From Candidatus Thiodiazotropha sp. (lineage in GTDB: Bacteria > Pseudomonadota > Gammaproteobacteria > Chromatiales > Chromatiaceae): a DNA stretch of 64,000 nucleotides. The stretch covers positions 108,501-172,500 of the forward strand of contig JAIVEQ010000001.1 in NCBI GenBank assembly GCA_023838465.1. Reading direction: 5' to 3'. The translations under genes were made by a program, and so were the position numbers. The notes below the pieces were generated by a model. The model saw only the letters and a program-made list of their open reading frames with translations. It had not been told where the DNA came from and searched no databases. Shown here one piece after another: positions 56,262-64,000 of this stretch (position 1 is its first letter; the number at the start of each line of letters is the position of its first letter).

Positions 56262-57943
56262 ATGATAAATAAAAGTATCGGTGCGAGAATCCTGATTGTT
56301 GTGGGGATTGCGGCCTCACTTACATTGGTTGGGTTGGTTGTTTTATATACACAAAGTCAGCTGGCCACCATCATTCAGGACTATAAAGCTGTCACTGGAC
56401 GGATGGTTTCAAGCGTGGCTGCCGGGTTTGGGGCAATCATGGAAACAGGCTCTGCTGCCATTGCGGAGCAATATGCGGAAGATATCAAGGACGCCATTGA
56501 ATTAGAGGATTTCAGCTTTATTCGCCCCAATGGGCTGGAAGCCTTCCGAGACAACACCACAATCATACAGGTCAATTGGCACCGTGGAGAGGAGCTCTTC
56601 CAGCAGCGGGGGAAGAGGTACTAGAGAGACGCCTGTATAGCGAAGATGATCCGCACTTATTGGAAGCGCTTAGCAGTGAAAAGCAAGTAGGAATCGTGGA
56701 TGAGGCCCTGCAGCGTTATGTCATCCTCATGCCTATTGCCAATGAGCGTGACTGTAATCGGTGTCATGGCAAAGAACATGCTGTACTTGGACTAGCCCGC
56801 TTATCCACTTCGTTACAACATGTCAATCAAATGGTAAACAAGAGCCGTGATCGAGCAGCCACTGTACTGGTTGTTGTACTGATCCTGTTTCTATTGCTGA
56901 CCTATCTGTTTCTTCGCAAGGTAGTCATTAAACCGATACAACAGGTGACTCATGCGATGCACCAGGTCGAGCAAGGGGACCTCGATCAACGGGTACCAGA
57001 ACTCGGTCAGGATGAGTTGGGTCAAATGCCCCGTTCCTTCAATGCAATGACCCGTAAAATACTTGAGACCTATACCGGACTTGAGTTGGAACAGGATAAA
57101 TTAACCACCATCATACTCAACGCTGGAGAGGGTATAGTGGTGACAGATAGGGATGGGGGAATCGTGCTGGTCAATCCTGCGGCAGAAAAGCTGTTAGGTA
57201 AATCGATCGCAGAGATAGTCAGCCAGGGGTTCGACCAACTGGTCGGAGACCCTCAGTTGATCAGTCGACTCATTGAGCATCAGGATTCCAACTATGCCGA
57301 GTCAGTCTTGCAGGGTGAGCGCTATCTCAGTGTCATGGCGGCGAGAATTCACACTCAGCAGGGAAACATTCTTGGCATGGCTGCCCTGATGCGAGATGTG
57401 ACAGTTCAACAGCGACGGGAAGCCTACCTGGAAGCTATCTCGTACACGGATGAATTAACCGGTCTGCTCAATCGACGCTCATTGATGGATATCCTGCACC
57501 AATCGATTGCGGATGCCACAGATAAAAATAAGCCCCTATCACTGTTGATGCTCGATTTTGATCACTTCAAGCAACTCAACGATAACTATGGGCATGCCAT
57601 GGGTGATCAGGTTCTGACTGCTTTCGGTGGCCTGTTGAATGATCGCTTACGAGATTCAGATTATGCCTGTCGATACGGTGTTGAAGAGTTTTGCGTTATT
57701 TTGACCAATACGGCTGAGCAGGGTGCATTGAAAACGGCTGAGGATATTCGTATGGCAGTATCGGGCATGCAGGTTGAGGGATTAACCGTCACCGTTAGCA
57801 TAGGAATGGCTGCCCTTAGCCAGTGTCATGACCTTTCTCCAGAGACCCTGTTAAAGGCAGCCGATACCGCTCTTTATCAAGCAAAAGAACAAGGTCGCAA
57901 TAAAACGGTTAAATTCGATGAAACAGTACCAAGCACTTCCTAG
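56262..57943 (+). pseudogene. Heme-sensor/HAMP/PAS/GGDEF protein, frameshifted at a poly-G run
   Basis: Two frames must be joined: 56262 to about 56608 (membrane helix about 10-30, start of a periplasmic domain) and then the next frame to 57943. The joined protein has a periplasmic DUF3365-like domain with one heme motif CNRCH, a second membrane helix, HAMP, a PAS domain and a C-terminal GGDEF domain. The break is at five G (56608-56612); six G would restore the reading (FQQRG then EEVLERRLYSEDD). The active-site loop is GVEEF instead of GG(D/E)EF, while the inhibitory RxxD site (RDSD) five residues before it is kept. It is followed by an overlapping cytochrome gene. Confidence 0.85.
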
Positions 57944-58692
57944 TGACAACCTTTGTACTCTAATATTGAGTTGTCTGCTGTTTTTTTCATCTTCTGTGGA
58001 TGCGCAACAGCAAGCAGAAAAAATCTATTGGTATGCCCAGGGTGGACGCGTGTATGACAATTGGATGGGATTGGTCGGTCGCAAGGAGCAGTTAAAACGA
58101 CAGCTGAATATAACTGATTTTCTTAACGGACATCGTAGATCCCCCGAGGAGGGGAAGCAGAGGGGGTTCACTACCTGGCGTTGCAAAGAGTGCCATGGAT
58201 GGGATTATCGGGGGGGTGGATGGAGCCTACGGCAAAGGGGGGCACTTCACAGGTATTAGCGGTGTTTTGGGGATGGCGGGGAGACCCGTGGCAGACATCC
58301 TGACGATTATCCGTAACGAAACCCACGGCTATACAAAAGAGATGATCGATGATCAGTCGGCAAATGCGTTGGCACTGTTTATTTCAGAAGGTTTGATTGA
58401 TATGCAACAGTGGATCTCTGAAACGGGGGAAGTTGTACAAGGAGATCTTGAGAATGGACGGCCACATTTTGAAGCCCTCTGTGCAATCTGTCATGGCTTG
58501 AAGGGACAGAAGATAAATTTCAATACACCACAGAAGCCACATTACCTGGGGGAGGCCAGCAGGCAGAATCCCTGGGAAGTGTTGCACAAGATTCGTAATG
58601 GCCATCCGGGTGAGCAGATGATCAATACTCGCTCGTTACCGATCCAGTCACAAATTGATATCCTTAAATTTGTGCAGAAACTGTCACAATGA
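57918..58692 (+). pseudogene. Periplasmic diheme cytochrome c, frameshifted at a poly-G run
   Basis: The first frame (57918-58216) encodes a signal peptide and CKECHGWDYRGG. The second (from about 58210 to 58692) continues VDGAYGKGGHFTGISG and has a second heme motif CAICHG. Seven G occur at 58210-58216; six would join the frames smoothly (CHGWDYRG-VDGAYGKGG). The product would be a two-heme cytochrome c of about 255 residues. Its start overlaps the GGDEF gene by 26 bases, so both were one operon. Its last 9 bases overlap the convergent anmK. Confidence 0.85.
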
Positions 58693-59802
58693 TGACGGGT
58701 ATATCCCACCTAACACCACATCACGCACTGCGCCAGTGACGGAACAGAGATTCCCGTTCAGTCCGGCAAGGGTACGTTTTGCCAGCCAAGCAAAGGTGAT
58801 CGCCTCGACCCAATCCGGATTGACGCCATATTCCGATGTCGGGTGAATGGTCGAATCGGGGAGCTGAGTATTCAATCGCTCAAGCAGGTAGGCGTTATGA
58901 ACGCCACCACCGCAAACAAGAATTTCGCTTTCGGAATAATCCTCCCTGATGATGGCTTGCGCAATGCTGACAGCTGTCAGTTCCAGCAGGGTGGCTTGAA
59001 CATCCTCAGCGGCGTAGTTGATCTGGGCAAGCTTTTTACCCAGCCAGTCAAGATTGAAATATTCACTACCCGTGCTTTTAGGGGGAGGTTGATTGAAGTA
59101 GGTGTCGGCAAGCAGTTCCTGTAAAAGGGTGTCCAGTACTTTTCCGCTTCTAGCCCACTCACCTTTATGATCAAGGTCGACAGCCAGATGCTGTTTGATC
59201 CAGCGGTCAAGCAGGGTGTTGGCAGGGCCGGTATCGTAACCGATGACCAAGTTATCTTTTTCACTGGGGAGGCATGTAATGTTTGCAATCCCGCCTAGAT
59301 TCAAAATAATCCGTTTTTGTTCTGGATGTTGAAACAGGGCTTGATGAAGTGCGGGAACAAGTGGTGCACCCTGACCGCCTGCGGCCATATCACGGCGGCG
59401 AAAATCGGCTACGGTAGTGATCCCTGTTAGTTCCGTCAAGGTGTTGGGATCACCTATCTGTAGGGTAAAAGGATGTTTAGCATATGGGCGATGACGGATA
59501 GTCTGCCCATGGCTGCCGATGGCGATAATCTGCTTGTATTGCAACCCAGCCTTGTCCAGCAGGGCATGGCAGGCGTTGGCAAAGGTCTTGGCAACCTGTC
59601 TGTCGAGTTCTCCAAGACGATCAATCTCGTTCTCACCCGGAAGACAGAGTGAACGAAGTGCCTCCTGCAGGTGTATCGAATAGGGTTCAAGATGGCTTGC
59701 CAGGAGGTTGACCTGGTCTGCCGAAAAATCGACCGCTACCGCATCCACCCCATCGAGACTTGTTCCTGAGATGAGTCCTATATAGATAGACTCACTTGGC
59801 AT
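58684..59802 (-). CDS. anmK: Anhydro-N-acetylmuramic acid kinase
   Basis: 372 residues, family length, with YIGLISGTSLDGVDAVAVDF (nucleotide loop), RRRDMAAGGQGAPLVP and ILVCGGGVHNAYLLERL. It converts anhydro-MurNAc from peptidoglycan turnover to MurNAc-6-phosphate. It overlaps the upstream mepM gene by 11 bases. Confidence 0.96.
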   Translation of the reverse strand: MPSESIYIGLISGTSLDGVDAVAVDFSADQVNLLASHLEPYSIHLQEALRSLCLPGENEIDRLGELDRQVAKTFANACHALLDKAGLQYKQIIAIGSHGQTIRHRPYAKHPFTLQIGDPNTLTELTGITTVADFRRRDMAAGGQGAPLVPALHQALFQHPEQKRIILNLGGIANITCLPSEKDNLVIGYDTGPANTLLDRWIKQHLAVDLDHKGEWARSGKVLDTLLQELLADTYFNQPPPKSTGSEYFNLDWLGKKLAQINYAAEDVQATLLELTAVSIAQAIIREDYSESEILVCGGGVHNAYLLERLNTQLPDSTIHPTSEYGVNPDWVEAITFAWLAKRTLAGLNGNLCSVTGAVRDVVLGGIYPSSL

Positions 59803-61261
59803 CGGCGACGAGTGTGCGATTAATCAGTTCAAGTTTGCTTAGTAACGGTTGAATCTTCATTTGAAAGTCGGCACGGTATTTTTTTGCAATCGGCTCAGCC
59901 GCCGGAAGTTTAACCGTCAGAGGATTACGGTGTACGCCATTGACACGAAACTCGTAGTGCAGGTGGGGGCCTGTCGCAAGACCTGTCTTGCCAACATAGC
60001 CAATGACCTGTCCCTGTTTAACCTTTTGGCCTCTTTTCGCTTTCTTGCTGTAACGCGATAGATGGGCGTAAAGGGTTGTATATGTCTGTCCGTGCTGAAT
60101 GATAACTGTCCTGCCGTAGCCGCCTTTCTTACCACGATGGATAATCTTGCCATCACCCGCAGATTTAATTGGTGTGCCCGTTTTTGCGGCATAGTCGACT
60201 CCTCGATGAGGACGTTTCTTGCCTAATACAGGGTGATAACGCTCCCTTGTGAATTTTGATGAGATGCGTCTGAAATCGACAGGAGCACGCAGAAAAGCCT
60301 TCCGCATACTACGGCCTTTGGGAGTGAAGTAATCGGAGTTGCCACTATCATCTGTGTAGCGCAAGGCACGATAGGTACGACCCTGATTGACAAATTCAGC
60401 AGCCAGGATAGGGCCGTCGCGAAGCTTCTCACCATCCAGATAGTCCTCTTGGAAGATCACCGTGAAGCGATCGCCGCTACGAATTTCCAAGGCAAAATCG
60501 ATGTCCCAGCCAAAGATATCGGCCAGTTGCATGATCAGTCTCTCCGACAGGCCGGCTTCCTTGGCAGAGATGTAGAGTGAATTTTCTATCGTACCACTGA
60601 GATGGGTGGTTCTAGGTTCTACCTCCTTTTGTAGCTCGGCAGCCTTGAAATCATCATCCACAGCGGTGATCTCCAGGCTGTGAATCTTACTCTGCTCAAG
60701 CCGTAAACCGAGAAAGTTCTTCTCTTCATCGAGGTTCAGATAGAGTATTTCTCCCGGTCGGATGTCGGTCAGCTTTTTTGCTGTATCACTCGAGTGGACA
60801 ATGCGGTGTAGCAGGTTGGCACTCAGTTCATGTTTTTTGAATATACTGGCCAGGGAGTCCCCATTTTTAATCTGATAGGCCGTTGAATGGGTTTTCAGTT
60901 CTACAGCTGGTGGTTCTACGGCTGGCGGCTCTACAGGGGTGGCCACCTCAGTCAAGGGTTCTGTCTCAGTAGCCACAGCGTCTTTAATGAAGCTGATCGA
61001 CTGTGTCGGTATGCTGCTAGGTGTGTTTTCTTTACTGGATTGACCCGGTAGAGACAGTGGCAGAATCAGTTTTTGTTGCTGATTACCGGCCTCTTCCGGG
61101 ATGGGAGACGCCTCTTCGTGAGAATCTTGTTTCGGCTCTGAAATAAGGTAGAGAAAGCCGGCCGCCAGAATGACGAGGAAAACAACTGCGATAACAAGAC
61201 GCCTGACCAACTGGCCGCGTGCGGGTCTTCTCTCCAATGTATAGGATTTAAAGTCTTGCAT
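59792..61261 (-). CDS. mepM: Peptidoglycan DD-endopeptidase, M23 family (MepM-like)
   Basis: 489 residues. An N-terminal membrane helix (about 22-42) precedes a proline-rich linker, a LysM-like/OapA segment (about 128-175, YQIKNGDSLASIFKKHELSA) and the LytM/M23 domain, with zinc ligands in RPHRGVDYAAKTGTP and TGPHLHYEFRVNG. It cuts peptide cross-links for wall growth. This is the PA0667/YebA position next to tyrS. Confidence 0.93.
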   Translation of the reverse strand: MQDFKSYTLERRPARGQLVRRLVIAVVFLVILAAGFLYLISEPKQDSHEEASPIPEEAGNQQQKLILPLSLPGQSSKENTPSSIPTQSISFIKDAVATETEPLTEVATPVEPPAVEPPAVELKTHSTAYQIKNGDSLASIFKKHELSANLLHRIVHSSDTAKKLTDIRPGEILYLNLDEEKNFLGLRLEQSKIHSLEITAVDDDFKAAELQKEVEPRTTHLSGTIENSLYISAKEAGLSERLIMQLADIFGWDIDFALEIRSGDRFTVIFQEDYLDGEKLRDGPILAAEFVNQGRTYRALRYTDDSGNSDYFTPKGRSMRKAFLRAPVDFRRISSKFTRERYHPVLGKKRPHRGVDYAAKTGTPIKSAGDGKIIHRGKKGGYGRTVIIQHGQTYTTLYAHLSRYSKKAKRGQKVKQGQVIGYVGKTGLATGPHLHYEFRVNGVHRNPLTVKLPAAEPIAKKYRADFQMKIQPLLSKLELINRTLVADAK

Positions 61262-61427
61262 GTTACGGTATTACAGCGGAGAAAGGCTGTATGTTGGTCC
61301 CTTTGCGATAGAACATAGTGATTGATCTCATTTCAGATTGTAGAGTATCACAACACTCAATGGTTAATTTTATCAGATGCTTCTAGTAGAGTGTGCAACC
61401 ATTGTCTTAATTTTTGAGATTTGATAA

Positions 61428-62627
61428 ATGACTGATGTCACTGGATCCCTAGATCTAATTAAACGAGGTACAGAAGAAGTTCTGCCTGAAGAGTTGCTGA
61501 TAAAAAAACTGCAGCGAGGAAAACCGCTTAAAATCAAGGCAGGGTTTGATCCCACTGCTCCGGACCTGCATATCGGGCACACAGTCCTGATCAATAAGCT
61601 TCGCCAATTCCAGGAGTTGGGCCACGAAGTCATCTTTCTTATCGGCGATTTTACCGGCATGATAGGTGATCCGACAGGAAAAAGCGCCACTCGTCCTCCC
61701 CTTACACGAGAGGAGGTAATCGAGAATGCCAAGACCTACGAACACCAGATCTTCAAAATCCTGGATCCTGCCAAGACCACGGTTCTATTCAACTCATCCT
61801 GGATGGGTGAAATGTCAGCAGCTGATCTGATTCAGCTGGCGGCAAATCATACCGTTGCCAGGATGTTGGAGAGGGATGATTTCAACAAGCGTTATACAAG
61901 CGGCCAGCCCATTGCGGTACATGAATTTCTCTATCCGCTGATTCAGGGGTATGACTCTGTGGTGCTCAAGGCCGATGTCGAATTGGGGGGAACAGATCAA
62001 AAGTTTAACCTATTGGTTGGGCGTCAATTACAGGAGGCTCATGACCAGGAACCACAGGTTGTGATTACCCTGCCCATCCTGGAGGGATTGGACGGGGTAC
62101 AGAAAATGTCCAAATCGCTGAATAACTATATAGGTATAACTGATAAACCGGAGGAGATGTTCGGCAAAATCATGTCTGTCTCCGATGATCTGATGTGGCG
62201 TTACTACGAATTACTGAGTTTCAAGCCAATGCAAGAAATTGAGGCTTGGAAGAAGGATGTTGAGCAGGGAGCTAATCCCAGGGATATAAAAATTCGCCTG
62301 GCAGAGGAGTTGGTTGGACGATTTCATTCTAGTGAGATGGCTGAAAAAGCCCACCAAGCTTTTGTAGCGCGTTTCCAAAAAGGACAGATACCGGATGAGA
62401 TGCCGGAGCTGGCACTAACTGCCTCAGGCTGTGGCTACCCGATCGCCAATCTGTTGAAGGATGGTGGTCTGGTGAAGAGCACATCTGAAGCCATGAGAAT
62501 GATAAAGCAAGGTGCTGTACGAGTTGATAGCGAAAAAATTTCCGATCATTCTCTTATTGTGGATGCAGGGACGACCTGCGTCTATCAGGTAGGGAAGCGT
62601 AGGTTTGCGCGTATTAGCATCACCTAG
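61428..62627 (+). CDS. tyrS: Tyrosyl-tRNA synthetase
   Basis: 399 residues with the class I signatures [10 protein letters not shown] (HIGH, near 42) and KMSKSLNN (KMSKS, near 229). A C-terminal S4-like RNA-binding domain holds the last ~60 residues. It directs tyrosine to tRNA-Tyr. It precedes the rRNA operon, as in pseudomonads. Confidence 0.97.
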   Translation: MTDVTGSLDLIKRGTEEVLPEELLIKKLQRGKPLKIKAGFDPTAPDLHIGHTVLINKLRQFQELGHEVIFLIGDFTGMIGDPTGKSATRPPLTREEVIENAKTYEHQIFKILDPAKTTVLFNSSWMGEMSAADLIQLAANHTVARMLERDDFNKRYTSGQPIAVHEFLYPLIQGYDSVVLKADVELGGTDQKFNLLVGRQLQEAHDQEPQVVITLPILEGLDGVQKMSKSLNNYIGITDKPEEMFGKIMSVSDDLMWRYYELLSFKPMQEIEAWKKDVEQGANPRDIKIRLAEELVGRFHSSEMAEKAHQAFVARFQKGQIPDEMPELALTASGCGYPIANLLKDGGLVKSTSEAMRMIKQGAVRVDSEKISDHSLIVDAGTTCVYQVGKRRFARISIT

Positions 62628-62803
62628 TCAGTTAGATTACTGATTTACGCCAATAACTATATATATAGGTAGAAGGTGGAGATGTCAGGCCGAATTCATG
62701 TAGATACTTGTCTTTATTGCTTGTTATTCACTCCTCCACATAAAGAAATTCTGATGCTAAAACTGGCTAGATATCAGAAACTGATTATATTTAGAAATTA
62801 AGC
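62628..62803. other. Intergenic spacer between tyrS and the rRNA promoters
   Basis: About 175 AT-rich bases with no gene; it likely carries an upstream element for the first rRNA promoter. Confidence 0.5.
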
Positions 62804-62831
62804 TTGACCTGCGAATGGTTCAGCTTATAAT
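62804..62831 (+). promoter_or_regulatory. rRNA operon promoter P1
   Basis: TTGACC, 16-base spacer and TATAAT, followed by a GC-rich discriminator GCGCGCC, typical of growth-rate-controlled rrn promoters. Confidence 0.88.
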
Positions 62832-62927
62832 GCGCGCCTCCTTTGACTGTAACTGCATCGCAGATAGCAGTTTTCAGGAACACTGTGGCGGCTTTTTTTA
62901 AACGTAAAAATTCTTTCTAGATTTATG

Positions 62928-62955
62928 TTGACGAGAGGATTGATCGACGTATAAT
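62928..62955 (+). promoter_or_regulatory. rRNA operon promoter P2
   Basis: TTGACG, 16-base spacer and TATAAT, then the discriminator GCGCCAC. Confidence 0.88.
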
Positions 62956-63030
62956 GCGCCACTCTTTCGGACGGCCTTAAGGGCTTTTTCGAAAGGACTG
63001 AGAGACGGAAAACGCAGTTCTAAATAGTTG

Positions 63031-63058
63031 TTGACAATGACTAACTGGACTGTACAAT
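63031..63058 (+). promoter_or_regulatory. rRNA operon promoter P3
   Basis: TTGACA, 16-base spacer and TACAAT, then ACGCGCTC. Confidence 0.85.
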
Positions 63059-63176
63059 ACGCGCTCTCGTACGGACTGAGCGGATTCGCCAGCTTGAAAA
63101 AAGTTAAGGAATATCTTGACACAAGCGCTCAGTTCGATAAGATAGGCGGTCTTTCTCGGAAGAAAATATCCGGGAA

Positions 63177-63189
63177 GCTCTTTAACAAT
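63177..63189 (+). promoter_or_regulatory. boxA antitermination site of the rRNA leader
   Basis: GCTCTTTAACAAT matches the boxA sequence bound by NusB/S10 in rRNA leaders, about 140 bases before the mature 16S start. Confidence 0.88.
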
Positions 63190-63328
63190 CAGGTTAGGTA
63201 ATTTGTGTGGGTGCTCCGTTGATTTTGGGTAACCAAAAGATCGACAGAGAGCATTCAAAAAATAGTTAATTCTATTTCGAGAATCTCGAGTCAAAAAAGA
63301 TTGGCTACCATAAGTAGCTATCAAACTT

Positions 63329-64000
<672 letters not shown>

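Overview
This 64 kb window is a chromosomal segment of a free-living-type Gammaproteobacterium. The partial 16S rRNA at the right end has gammaproteobacterial sequence. Several gene orders are those of Gammaproteobacteria: maf-rng-yhdP-(nitrilase)-tldD, lptD-surA-pdxA, and erpA ... anmK-mepM-tyrS-rrn (the last as in pseudomonads). The multiheme cytochrome cluster, a heme-bearing GGDEF sensor and the 16S sequence suggest a redox-versatile, possibly sulfur-oxidising member of the Chromatiales. That placement is an inference, not something read directly.

Layout. (1) 1-5056: a respiratory cluster with a fused polyferredoxin/GltD-like flavoprotein, a small membrane-anchored monoheme cytochrome c, an octaheme cytochrome resembling the hydroxylamine oxidoreductase family, and a pentaheme cytochrome related to part of it. 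(2) 5073-10600: a Kef-type antiporter fused to two UspA-like domains, then an AT-richer, gene-poor stretch with a VTT-like membrane protein, a small secreted protein and decayed sequence. (3) 10.9-14.9 kb: a hydroxyacid dehydrogenase, the stub of a GDT1/UPF0016 transporter, a voltage-gated channel with an acidic filter, a YkgJ-type protein and RhlB. (4) 15-25.4 kb: the housekeeping block rlmH, maf, rng, yhdP, a nitrilase, tldD and pmbA. (5) 25.4-35.6 kb: pdxA, surA and lptD, then an RND efflux pair and amgK. (6) 36-38.3 kb: a porin, then a CopZ-like gene split by a small structured element that looks like an IscB-type omegaRNA (HEARO) without its protein gene. (7) 38.8-47.8 kb: a complete 2-methylcitrate (propionate) regulon prpE-gntR-prpB-prpC-acnD-prpF with two pairs of matching operators. 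(8) 47.9-52.4 kb: a DUF4126 protein, argC, a coiled-coil membrane protein, a bactofilin, erpA and an OmpA-like lipoprotein. (9) 52.7-58.7 kb: a type-B succinate:quinone oxidoreductase (sdhCAB order), then a heme-sensor GGDEF gene and a diheme cytochrome c gene, each frameshifted at a poly-G run. (10) 58.7-64 kb: anmK, mepM, tyrS and an rRNA operon with three tandem promoters.

The features most worth following are the ORF-less omegaRNA-like insertion, the paired poly-G frameshifts, the two operator pairs with identical 62-bp spacing, the octaheme/pentaheme cluster with its fused electron donor, and the channel with a CavAb-like selectivity filter.
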